From: Oxyruncus cristatus
Taxonomy: Eukaryota > Chordata > Aves > Passeriformes > Cotingidae
Length of the DNA: 64,000 bases
Assembly: GCA_013399855.1 (NCBI GenBank)
Contig: VXAY01005956.1
Location: 3,139,095 to 3,203,094, forward strand
Reading direction: 5' to 3'
Part shown: piece after piece, positions 1 to 11,640 of the stretch
Position numbering within the stretch: the stretch's first letter is position 1
Layout of the letters: the number at the start of each line of letters is the position of its first letter
Made by a program: the position numbers and the translations under genes
Notes under the pieces: model-generated
What the model was told of the DNA's origin: nothing
Database searches by the model: none
The model's input: the letters and a program-made list of their open reading frames with translations, nothing else

Positions 1-715
1 CTGTGTAATTTTCAAATTACATTAGCACATTTTTGCTGCTACCTAAGAAGAAATAGAGGTATTAAATATATACATTCAGGAAAGAGAAGATGTAATCTAG
101 TGGCTGTATTACTTCAGATTTCATTCATCAGCCATTTCTGGTTTCCATCATCAAGATTATTACCTTGACATTTTTTTGGCCAAGGACAAGAGTGCTAATT
201 CTAAGTCCGTTGACAGGAGGTGTCTGAAAAATAGGAAGAAATAATATCTCCTAGCAGATCTTCTGATAAAATATCTGACATAATTACATTTTTGACTGGG
301 GGGGGACGGGGGGATTCACAACATTTGACATTCCAGGTCGCGGTTACAGAATTTCCCAAATAAGTGGGGAAGAAAAAAATTTCAATCTTAAATCTGCCAC
401 AGATGATTACATTCCACGTAAATCTCACGTGGGCATGGAAGCTGGGAATCTGTTTGCCAAGGTGACCAGCTCTTGAGCAGGTGCATTCCACAGCAAAGGA
501 GGGGATCACATCACACAGGGGGGATCTCCTAAGCTGGGGGGAAAAAAAAAAAAAACAGAGGAGCACTGGGATCCACTCAGAGCCAGAAGATCCTGTGGCC
601 AATAGCACCCACAGAAGCGGGCAGGAGTGGGTTAAAATCCTCCCATGCTGGGAGGAATGGGTGAAAAGCAAAAGACTGTCCAGGAGGATTGTAAATGGAA
701 CAAGTGATCCTGCAG
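1..715. other. Left edge, probably intron of the gene ending at 1093
   Basis: No exon was recognised. Two adjacent G runs at 298-313 and an A run at 542-555 are present. The minus-strand frame at 201-671 shows no domain and starts at a non-ATG codon or in low-complexity DNA. Confidence 0.5.
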
Positions 716-1093
716 CTAGAGACAGCTCTGGTCGGCCTGTGTGAAAGGCAGTTTCCTAGTGGTCACCTCATGGAAAAGATACAGACTGGATTCACCCTCA
801 ACCCAGATGAGAGGAGTCTGAAAACCATTCCTGAAATTGCACTAAAAAATTCTTTTTTTCATAAATGTGTCACCAACATTCCAACTATATGTTTTGTCTC
901 TGAACTTGCAGGACAGAATGAAGTTACTATTTTACATCTATCTCCACTTATAAGTGTTTTAGTAGACAAGAACAGCATGGTACTTCTGGTGAATGAAGTT
1001 AGGTGTGTGAAATACCACATGACTGCCTTCTCACTGCCTGTGGTTCCAGCTCCTGTTGATTTTGATCTGCAACCACTGAAGGATTGCTGTTAG
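716..1093 (+). CDS. Terminal coding exon of an unidentified gene (possibly shieldin subunit SHLD1)
   Basis: The open frame runs from a TGATCCTGCAG acceptor to TAG at 1091-1093, about 125 residues. An in-frame ATG at 695 and an in-frame stop at 692 sit just upstream, so either this is a 3' exon spliced at 716 or a short ORF starting at 695. The composition looks protein-like: LETALVGLCERQFPSGH, then KIQTGFTLNPDERSLKTIPE, a hydrophobic middle, and VDFDLQPLKDCC at the end. AATAAA follows 134 bases after the stop. The length and the leucine-rich C-terminal-domain look make me think of the small shieldin protein SHLD1 (C20orf196), which acts in 53BP1-dependent repair, but I cannot verify this. Upstream exons would lie left of the window. 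Confidence 0.5.
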   Translation, partial: LETALVGLCERQFPSGHLMEKIQTGFTLNPDERSLKTIPEIALKNSFFHKCVTNIPTICFVSELAGQNEVTILHLSPLISVLVDKNSMVLLVNEVRCVKYHMTAFSLPVVPAPVDFDLQPLKDCC

Positions 1094-1250
1094 CCATTCA
1101 CACCAGAAGTGTGCTTTTAAGGCCCACTTCAGTCATCTAACCTCTGACTGCAGGAGTTTTAGGCCAGTACTTTGGACATCAATGACACTGAGAAGGCCTG
1201 AGCTTTCTCTTTTTATGTACATGTGCAATAAAAGAGTCAATAGTGTAAAC
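1094..1250 (+). other. 3' UTR with AATAAA (1227-1232)
   Basis: AATAAA at 1227-1232 is followed within 15-25 bases by a GT-containing stretch (AGTGTAAACAAACTGTTT), the usual arrangement for cleavage and polyadenylation. It closes the exon at 716-1093. Confidence 0.5.
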
Positions 1251-1286
1251 AAACTGTTTATTAAAAACTCAGGCACACCCATCAGG

Positions 1287-1322
1287 GTAAGGTCATTATT
1301 AAGTGTAAGGTCATTACTAAGT
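1287..1322 (+). repeat. 18-bp tandem duplication
   Basis: GTAAGGTCATTATTAAGT is followed directly by GTAAGGTCATTACTAAGT (one mismatch). Each copy holds an AGGTCA nuclear-receptor half-site. It lies just past the poly(A) region of the left-hand exon. Confidence 0.85.
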
Positions 1323-1471
1323 AGCCGTCAAATATATCGACCTGATATCTGAGCACTCCAATATCCCATTTATAAAGCAATGCATGAACTTGTGAAGAGC
1401 AATATTAATAGGCCCAATAGTTTGATTTGCATGGGTCAAAAGGAGGCTATTAAGATTTTTTGCATACTCAC

Positions 1472-1771
1472 GAGCCCTCTGCCTTTGCGAATGTGGAACG
1501 TTTGACTTTGAGTTTGCCTACAGAGACGTTGTCTGCGGGATCACAGACTAAGATACCTTCTGGCAACTGTGAGGCTTTTCCTGCACCAAGACCCACTGCT
1601 GGGGCAGGGACTCGATAGAGGTTCTGTCTCTGTCCAGAGCAGCTGAACGTCGATGGCTGTGTTATGCAGAGGTGCTGCTTGCACTGTACAAATCCTAGTG
1701 CCAGCCTCTTCTGTAAGCACAAATACCTCCTCAACCCTGGAAGCTTTAAGATTCCACAACCCACTGCTCAT
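1472..1771 (-). pseudogene. Exon-like segment with strong splice donor, frame unresolved
   Basis: On the minus strand the segment ends at a consensus donor (GGCTC|GTGAGT). Two overlapping frames look protein-like in succession: one from 1771 (VEEVFVLTEEAGTRICTVQ, then AAPLHNTAIDVQLLW) and another over the second half (ASQLPEGILVCDPADNVSVG, then KLKVKRSTFAKAEG). A frame change near 1620-1640 would be needed to join them, so this may be a decayed exon, two exons with a tiny intron, or chance. I do not recognise the protein. Confidence 0.25.
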
Positions 1772-1799
1772 AAAACTTCCTCTGGGTAGGTAATATGTG

Positions 1800-4700
1800 C
1801 CCCGCCAACACAGAAAAAGAATAGGACAACTTTTACAAATAAGCAGATGTTGTTCGGTTTTTTTATTTCTCTCCTGCCAAAAACTGATTTACTGTAAATT
1901 CCCCTCCATCTGGCAGGAAGCTAATCTGAATATGAATCAATCTATTCAAAAATAACTTCAAAAATTTCAGGCATTCATGACAGGGCTTTTTTCTGTACAA
2001 TGCCATTTTTCAGTCATTCTACTCAGACAAGCAAGCTTTTCAAAGCAAATCAAGCTGAAATATTTTGAGAGGATTGTGCAACTTACATTTTTCGTGAATT
2101 CTATCACTATGGCATGAACTTATTTTGATTTTTCTGCTGTCCATAAACAAATATTTTCAAGTAAGTAAGCAGGAGTATTCCAAAATTCATGGTAGGAGTG
2201 AAGTAATAATATACCGTGTCTACGAAATAATTTGTAATAAAACTGTCTTAAAATCACATTTTAAATATTAGGGTTTTTTAGTTTTGGTCCCTGTTTTTCA
2301 AGTGCTCTCTTCCATCACTGAAGGAGACAGGTAAGTACATACATACACACACTCACTTTAACCAGAGCAGTTCAGGAATGGAATCCAACAACAAAATAGT
2401 GGTATAACTAAAGGTTAGCTGCCAGCTCTGTATAAGGAAAAGTTACACTTGTACATAGTCAGCAGAAAAATCTTGTCTACAGAATCAGAGAATGATGAAT
2501 AGATGCCTGCCTAATGAGAAAATGGAGAAGTGAAGTAGTAAAACACCCTCTCCTAATTATCTGTAAAAGCACTATATCTTTTTCTTGTCAGTAACTGCAG
2601 GTAATTAGAAAAACAAAAATATGTTTGTTGTTGAAAAAAAAAAAAAAAACAACTTAAAATCAGGGTAAAACACCTCTACTTAGGAAAGTACTTAAGTACA
2701 TACAGGTATGTGTTCAATATTCACTAAAGATTTAATTACATTTATATTCATATTCAGGTTTTTAGCCTCCCATTCACGAAAATTCTAAAGGTACCATCCA
2801 TTCTGAATTGTGAAAAGCATGTGCTTAAATTTTGATAGTTTAGCTGCTTGCACTTAAACTTGAACTCCTGCTTAAGCACAATGAAGTACTCAGACTAAAG
2901 CGCTCAGCACCGAATTGTGAGCCTGGGGGGAATACTCAAGGGCAGAAAACAAAAGGTATTCCTGGGGATTGAGAAGTGCATCCAATTCTAAACAGAATCA
3001 GCAATAGAAATGAGAATTTAAAAGAGGACTTAAAGGCGAAAAGAGTCGCAGAACACAGATGGGCAACAAAAAGGAAACGCAGATGAAACCAACAGCACTC
3101 CTCGGTAGCTGCAGTATTGTGTGGGAGGACTGTGCTCACAGCAGGAATAGAGAGACACACGAAGGAGAGGAGTCACTGAAGGATGGAAGCACGGGAGGTG
3201 ATTGCCCTTCCATTACCCTGAGCCAACGAGACCAGCTCATATCATATGGCTGAGCAAAAAGAAGCACTGCTGCACCTTCCAACAAAACGCCAGAAGTGCT
3301 GGTGACAGAGGGACCAAGGGACGAGGTGATCACAGAACCAAAAAGCATCACAAAATGCTTTTACAGATTTAAAGATTGGAAACTAAACTACTCAGAGGAC
3401 CCACAAAGGACAGGGGCTAAAAGAGCTGAATATATAAAATAACCCTCTATCTTGCACAGCAGAGCTGCAGCAGTGGGGATAGGGATGTTTATGTACCTGC
3501 TTCAGTCACCCAGACAAAGTCATACAAACAGCTGAGAGATTCTCCAGACATTTAGGATTCTCCTGCGTGAAAGGCACTTGAATTGTGTCTGCTTTAAGGA
3601 CAATAGTGAAGCAATTATTTTGCTCAGCTGACTTCTGGCTCTTACTCAAGAAAGTCATTTTTATAGAGGTGGGGGAATATGCACTTAGTGCATAGAAAAA
3701 GTAAAAGAAAGAGACCAGAGTGCTCAAACAGTCTTCTGTTTAGAAGATTTAACAATCAATGATATGAAACTCATCCCATGTGATCCTTCCTTGACTCTTG
3801 TTTTCCACATGCATTTTGGGATATGTCTCAAAGGCTTCTACACTCATTTGCCCCAGACCATGTTCTTATTTGAGCAGACAGTTTATCATCATCAAGCTGA
3901 AAAGAGGCATTTTCACCCTCATGCCCCCTCTCCCTGTAACAACCTCCTACTGTCCAAGAAGTGGAGCAGGTGAGAGAGGTGAAGTCATTCAGCACAACTG
4001 CCAGGGAGCTGTGAACACAACCAGCTCTGAACGGGGCTTTAAAGTTTCATGCTGGACTTTCCAGGCTAATGATCAGACTAAATACAGGAATATTTGCCTG
4101 TTCTTTTTGTACCTGATCCACCTGTAGCTTTGAACTATTTTGTTAATTAAAATCTGATTAAATAAAAGCATGTTTGCAGATCTAGGCCAAAGGTAACACC
4201 CATAAATAGTGGCAAAATAGAAGCCCCTCTCTCATTAGTTACTGTGTGCAGTGAAAAGAAGTACACTTCAAGCTCCCTGCTGAAATATATAATGGGAACA
4301 TTTTTATTGAATTATTTTATTGGTGTATATAGTGTTTACTATAAGTACTTTACAAATTACTGTATTTCACCTAGAGGTTTTATGTGTGCAAAATGGGCTA
4401 ATTACTTATTAGCCTGTTGTGTAATTTAAGACATCACATGACTTCAGATGAAAATTCAGGGATAAGTTCATCTAAATAGCAAACTATATCATACTTAAAA
4501 AAGCTCCTTAAAATATAGCATAAATTCTGATTGTTCAAATGAAAGCGTAGTATAAAGTCATGACCCCAAATGCAGATTGGGTGTTCCTTTCATTATTTCA
4601 TTGGCCCTAGATGATGTCCAGAAAAAGTTAAAAATCTGCTTGGATTATACACACATAGAGTAGTTTAGATTGGAGAGCATGTTTCACTAAAAAAGGAAAG

Positions 4701-7700
4701 ACAAAACAAACAAACAAAAAAAACATCAGCAAAGTGTGAACAGATACCAACTATTGCAGCATTGCCTGGTTATCCTAAGTTTCCAGAAGAAAGTCATATT
4801 TTAATATTAACTTTATAGAAAAAGCAAAATTTTATGTTTTATGTCATATTATCTTAGTAAAGTAATCATAGTACATATCCCAAACATTTAAAGCTGCAGA
4901 GCAATCTTCCTTGTAAAACTGAACTAGTACATTCAATCTGCTTATATACTTACCCAATTTAAAGATTGCTCTATTCATTTAACAATAATATCAGAATTCT
5001 AAACATTTACTTGCAGCTGTGGTCACACCAAACTACAGACGCCATGAGGCAGATGTGGGTTATTTATCCTGGAATGTAATTCAGCCCAGAATTGCACTTA
5101 CATGGTATAACCCCCATGTTCACTGTGGCTTTTCCTATACACGTCCTCTTTATTTTCAGGCAGGCAGTTAGCTGAGTTATCCTTGCTCTTCTCGTAGTCC
5201 TTGAACACCTTCAATTTTTCCAGTTGCTCTCTAAGACCTCTGAATTGCTGCCAACAATTTGTGAAACAGTGGAATGCTAAGCACTTGCTGATCTTGATTA
5301 AACCCCTCACTAGCAAGAGAAGCACAACTGTGGTAATCACGCCCAAATATGCCACGTTTTAAAACCACCAATCACTCCAAGGCAATGACTCTTCCCAAAA
5401 CAACTAAAGGAAGAGTTTAGCTGTAATAGTCAACAGTAGTGGCTGAAAAAGAAGCAGCAGCAAAACACCAGGATGCTGAGAGAAGGACCTTTGTTCACAA
5501 GCACTGTTCCAGTGGCTGCTGCCTAAGCTGGAGAAGTTACCCTTCCCACCCTGTGCCAACACCCATCCTTACCTTCAGCTGGCTGAGCTGCTGATATGAG
5601 CCCCAGCTACCACAGAGTCACTGCCAGCTGTGCCAGCCACCATCAGGATTCACACTGATAAGGCCAACCAAAGACATTCTAACTGCAACTGATACTCAGC
5701 ATTTCCCTGGGATATCGGCTTTCTACCAGGAAGGGAAACACCACACTGCAGCACTTACATTTGGAAATACTAGAATTATGTTTGGAATTTATAACCTGCT
5801 GCCTTGTGTTCCTGTTCTCTTTGCAAGACCAGACTCCCTGGCAAACTGTTCAAGCTTCTCCTCTCTCACAGCAGACCAGCTGTAATGCATCATGTGTTAA
5901 CCAATGGGCCTACAATGAAAGAAGTTACCAGAGGGACCCTCAAATTGCAACTGTTCTACAAGATGCAAACTATGATGTCAAAATAAGCATTTTTGGTTTC
6001 CAGTAGATTATCGCGTATTAAAAATAAAGCTGTTGAAAAGGCTTTAAAGTAAAGAGTTTTAATTTCTGGTTTGAAATTTTCCTTCCACGAAGCAAATTAC
6101 GTCAGCTCTCGCAGCAGCCACCACATCTATTGTCCTGTTGTTTTGCTGTACAGAAGAGGTGCACAACTTGTATCTTCAGACATGTCAAATGGTGACACTT
6201 TGTTAAACCACTTAACATTTCTTTGGATTCACTCACAGGTCCTTCCTTTCTATTTAATTCAAGTGTTTCCTAGTCAAACTATGCCTCATCCTTTCAGAGA
6301 GTGCACGTACAGCCTCTTATGTATGCTTTACATCTACTGAATGGTGCTGGGAACTCCAAATAGAAACTCTGTCACACTGCCATCCCTCAGGAGTTCAGAA
6401 GCTAATTAGGCTAATTTACCAGTGGGCATAGAAATGAACAAAAACAAAGAGGCAAAACACACCAGGATTATGGTCAAAGCAGTGGGTTGTTACACAGACC
6501 AGCTATGCACACAGCTGAATATCAGCGCTTGTAGACACAAATTTAAACTAGGAACTTACTGAAGTAAAGGCCTTCAGATTGGGTCCTGTATGATGAATTG
6601 CAAAATGTTTAATCCCTTACATTATTAATGATACTTGCACAGTTCTGTGTGCTTTGGAAGTACCTCTGCCATTCGCTTTGGATCTTCAGACGATGCAGGT
6701 GTCTTACCCAGGCAATCATTTCTGTATTCCTGACAATGCACTGTAAGTGCATTTACTGCCTTTCTCAGTTTCTAACTAAAAACCCTAGCTCTTCACCCAG
6801 CCCACAAAAATACAGGCAAAAAATTTGGGTCCCATCCAAACCTAAATAACAGATGAAGTTGATTTGGAGTAATACTGTTCTGAGTATCTCAACAATCATG
6901 AACTTGAAGTCAGTTTGGACGAATGGAGAGTCTAATGGTTAGAGGGATTTTAAAAGTTGTTTTATCCCCTTGCAGAACTGCCATTGAAAGGCCTAAAGGA
7001 ACATTTTAAGATAATTAAAGAAAAAAAGGAGCCAAACTGAAAAGTAGATGCACATGGAAAAGCAAAAGAACTGAGATATAAAGCGCTTTACAATCAAGGC
7101 AAAACAAACTGAAACTTTCCATTTCAGTAATCTTGGGTGCTGTTTTTAATAATGTTGTATAAACATACACCAGACCCAAGTCTAATGCTCCTATTAACAG
7201 TATCATAAGTAACAAAATTTAGGAGGAAATGATCTTTTATAGCACCCAGAAACTACCACAGATGTGATTAGTCTCTTGCTGTTTGGTAACTGTTGTATTT
7301 AGCATTACTGAGAAAAATTCATTGTATATATAATGACACATTTCCACCATCAGAGCACCTCACAGTTACACTTCACCATGGCTGTATTGCCAGTACTAGG
7401 ATTAAAAATAAGTGAAATATCTTGCAATTAGACTGTGTTTTCTTTGCAATTACACCAAACCTGCTCTGCTTTGCAATGCATTTAAGTAGACTGCATTGCA
7501 GTTGCTCTTGAAAATACAAATGCTCCCAAATACAAACTACCACTGGAAAAGATGCAAATAAGAAAAAAATATCATGGAATTAAAGACAAGGTTCAGAACT
7601 TAAAGAAAACAAGAATCTTTCTTGCAAATACTTGAAGAGACAAGAAGTACAAGTATTTTACTCACAAGCAGGATAATTTTACCTTGTGGTGATCTTAAAA

Positions 7701-10700
7701 GATGTAAACAGACCTGTAAAAGCATAAGGGGAAAAAACATATCTCCATTAGATTTAGCCATTATGAAGAGTGACTGAATTTAGCCGAGGTCCTGAAGAGT
7801 ACACCATGAGCATTCGTTATCCAAAATTATCTTTTCTTTCCTCCTACGAATCTATAATATAGATTAAATCCTGATAGCATTAAAATACCCCTTGGGCCTA
7901 AAGAACCTAATGTCATGCCAAGTAATTTCCCTAACCTGGGTCAGTCTCTCAGAGTTTCCTCCTTGCAGAGAATTCTGGCTGCGTTTTTAAAGTGTTCCCT
8001 TTTCCTCAGAGAGGTCTGTGGAGGTTCATTAACACTTTCAGGCAGTGTGAACTGTTCATATTCAGAAAACTCAAACTCCAGTTTCTGTGTGCCTGCCTGT
8101 CGTTTCCTTTGTGCACTTGATGTGTGCATTCATTCCTGTTATACCCCTAATGCACCAACATACAGCCCAAGTGAAATCCTGAGCAGAATTCAAACAAAAA
8201 TATTAGCATTAGTTCCCAAATACTACCAAATATTACAGCTTCACAGCTCCAGGATTCCAAGAGCATGTCTGTGTCAGGGAGCATCTGGGGGGGGGGTGTG
8301 CAAGTCTACAGAAAGGGAATACTGAAATCTAATTATTCACTATATGCATGTATTTAAATTGAAAATATGTTTCATCAAATGAATAACAAGTGGTTTTCTT
8401 CCTGATCGTAGTTTGTCCAACCCTAGCATGTGAAGATGTCTCACTTATAAGATACTTCAATCTTCCAAATGAAGCAGTGTCCAAGAGCTTGTTGTCACAA
8501 CGTCTATAACGTTGGTTAGAATAAAAAAAGCACAATTTTCAGAACTGCATTGAAGCAGAATATGTAATGGAGAGTTTAGAGAGAAATCACAGGCAGAACT
8601 CTCAGAGGAGAATGAAGAAAATGACTGGACTGTGGAAGAGCAAACTAATAGTAATGAGTAACTTTACATATGTCTGGAGTTACCTGAAGATCTATGTGAA
8701 ACTGCATGCTCGTGTTATTTTCCATGAATGCTTTATTGTTTTGCTGCAGAAACCATCTCTGTGACTTGAATGTTCGATGCTGAAGTGTAGCATCAATTAA
8801 ATGGTCCACAGAGATAAAGACACATATCTGCTCCTTTCCCAGCAGAGAGAGGACAATCAGAACACAGAGTTAAAACAGGTCAACTGAATCAGGAGTAGGA
8901 ACAGAGGAGGCTGTGGCTCCTAATCCAAGTAAGGCTTTTTAGGAGAAAGACTCACATAATATCAGAGATTACAGGGTGTGCCAGGAAGGACATTCACCTC
9001 AACACTCTTTACACCACTAGCCCAGGGACCACTGTACACGGGCATAAATTCAAACTGCCTAAGAGATGCTTTAAGTCACTAAACCCCATGAAATTACACT
9101 TCCTAGAAGAACGGATGAGCAGCAAGCTCGTTCTTTCACCCATGCAGATCCCAGAATCGGGCTACATGGCCTAGGTGTACTCAGAGCAGCAGGTGAACCT
9201 GTTCCACACCGGGAAGGAAATCTGCACTGCTCTTCCTGTGCCAGGCTCACTGGACTTACTGCCAGACTGCTGGCAGGAGAGGAGCAGATGCTGCATGCTG
9301 GTAGCCTGGCAGGAACACAGAGCTCTGCCCATAGCATTGGAAATCGAGTAGCTTTGTAAGAAAGACTGTTTCATAGCAAATACCAGAAATACGTTCCATG
9401 CAGGCAGCTGGCACTGTTAATTTATACTCTTATGAGCACTAGAAGAACAGGGTACCAGGATGACTTCAGCAGTGAAATGGCTGCCATCCACATAATTTTC
9501 ATGCCCACATTTCCACATAAGCTTCTGCGCTTTGGTCACTCATTTTTTGTCATTTTGATGCCATCTCATCTACAGTGCCACACTCCACACCAACTCGCAG
9601 GTTTGCTCTCTCGCCTGATCCATGCGCTCAGGATGCAGGGATGTACCTGCACAGACATCAGCCAGGACTGCACATTAAGGGTATTTCAGCACTGTGCAAG
9701 GATGCACCGTGCTGGGATAGCTCGGCTAATTCTAACAAGCTTCGTTCCAGAACCGGAGGCATAACACCATCGGGATGGCACTGCCCTGGGGCAGCACGTC
9801 GGGCGTGCTGGATACACTCTGCTGCTGCCAGGATCAAAGCCAGTCCCTCTGCAGGAAACTGGGCTTTGCTATGTGGACCTGGCAGCTCTCCCAGGACTAG
9901 CTTAGGAATGAATCCAAGCAGGCACCCAGCACAGACATCCCTGAGTTGATGGCTTGTCTACCACCATCACCAGGCTGTGCTAGAACGTGGTGCTCTATCC
10001 TACCAGCGCTACCATAGGTGAGGCACTTTGCTGAAGCAATTCCATGAAGTCAGACAAACCCTCAGAAAAAGTGGTAAATTCTGTCACTGAACGTCTAATT
10101 TCATGAACCCTGGAAGTTCCATTACCCTGATTTCAGGCCTATTTTCCTGATATAATTTCTATTTGTTGCAGCACTTCTGCACATACCATAGAATAAAGAG
10201 CCAGCATGTAAAAGGCATGCAGCTAAGAATCAAGATTTTTTTTTTCTTTGCTCACTATTTTGAGTAAAATAGAGCTTCTTTTTTTTCTTACAGCTTCTAC
10301 AGTTATTGAGGGTTTTTTCCTCACATTCTTCATGAGGCATTCAATGGTATTTTATTGTAAATGATTTTTCCACTGCTAAGAAACATACAATTTGCTATAG
10401 CCATATCCACCTCAAAAAACAGATACACAAATCAAGAACGCCCTTTTTGCCCTTTTGGGGGTTTATCACTAACATGCATCTCTGGGGGGGTTTTTTTAAG
10501 TGTAGGAGATCATCTCCGACTAGCAATATCTGGTTCAACTTTTTGAATTGAAATACCTCTTATCTATCATGCTTAGTAAGGCCCTTAATTCATTCCTCCT
10601 CAGCACCTTGATTACATTTTTGAATTTTTCCTCCAAGGTAGAACTTATTTTAAGCCCATGTAAAAGTTCCTATGGACACAAAACCTGAGTCTCTCTTGCT

Positions 10701-11260
10701 GCAGACCATCCTTTCCTCCACTTCACCATTTGCAGGCTAAATGTGGGGCTTCCCCTGCAAGTCCCAAAGAAAGAGAAGTTACCAAGTGTTCTCAAGACAA
10801 CAGCATTGACCATTGAATGTCAGTTAACAACATTATATTGCCACAAAGGAAAAAAAAACCACTTAGTTTTTTAAAAAATATGGCCTTACTAAAAAATTAA
10901 ACAGTTTACAGACAACTGAAGCAAAATCTGTTGCCATATATATTAATTTACTGCAAAAAAGTAAACAATTCTCCACAGTACTGTGTTAATGGAATAACAC
11001 AATGCACTTAAATCAAAGCAAGAAGGTTTACACTGAACATTAACACAAGTTTTCCAAAGGTAAAGCTAGTAAATCACTGGACTGGAGTGGCTGGTCACTG
11101 CAGAACTTCTTCTACCACTACTTTTAAGAACAACTTCAGTAAACTGCAGTCAGAAATTATTCATACATCCCCTGACTCTTACCTGCAGATGAATGGACCA
11201 AAAGGCCTTTCAAGACATATCTTAGCCTTGTCCTTTTTTTTTTTTTAATTAAAAGAAAAT
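1800..11260. other. AT-rich intergenic DNA without a supported gene
   Basis: Apart from the doubtful minus-strand frame at 5.1-5.35 kb, I see no exon pair, RNA gene or clear mobile element. Homopolymers occur (A run at 2634-2649, ten G at 8287-8296). A minus-strand donor-like GAAG|GTAAGG near 5573 has no open frame behind it. Confidence 0.6.
5102..5355 (-). pseudogene. Possible small membrane-protein exon without an ATG
   Basis: The minus-strand open frame starts at GTG (no ATG; a stop lies two codons upstream). It reads AYLGVITTVVLLLLVRGLIK, a good single membrane span, then a charged tail containing GLREQLEKLKVFKDYEKSK. A perfect donor GTAAGT sits at 5096-5101, close to the frame's end. 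A pyrimidine-rich acceptor (TGTGCTTCTCTTGCTAG) inside the frame offers an exon starting near 5306 instead. It is either a real internal exon, a gene whose start codon is lost, or chance. Confidence 0.2.
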
Positions 11261-11264
11261 AAAA

Positions 11265-11345
11265 ATCTGTGTTGGTTTTGCATGGCAAGGTTTTGGTAGT
11301 GGGGGGGATTGGCTTCTGTGAGAAGTTGCCTGTCACAGAGTACAG
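11265..11345 (+). mobile_element. Songbird-type ERV LTR fragment
   Basis: GTGTTGGTTTTGCATGGCAAGG, TTTTGGTAGTGGGGGG and GGCTTCTGTGAGAAG are the opening of a common passerine endogenous-retrovirus LTR. Only the 5' portion is recognisable; the moderately GC-rich DNA up to about 11640 may be more of it. No viral ORF is present. Confidence 0.65.
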
Positions 11346-11640
11346 CTGCAGTGGCAGAAGTGAGGAAGAAGCACAGCCCTGGCCCACCAGCTGTTCACAT
11401 ACCCACAGCAGCCCACAACAGTGTTCACATCTGTGAGTCCTTCCTTCTTGCTCTTCAATCCTGCAGAAGTGGGTTTAGGCTGCTGCTTTACTTCACTGTC
11501 CTCATTGTACTGGGCTTGTCCCTGTTAATCCATATTCTGCTCCCTCGGGAAGGCACCTTCATTTTCCTGCAGCACAACAGCTCAAGGGTAGGTGGGCAAG
11601 GTCTGTCTTCATAGCTCAAGGGACAGGTGAGGGCACTGTA

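Noticed and set aside
5573..5690. Minus-strand exon candidate ending in a good GTAAGG donor
   Set aside because: All three frames are closed by stops before the donor, so it is not coding; a non-coding exon cannot be excluded.
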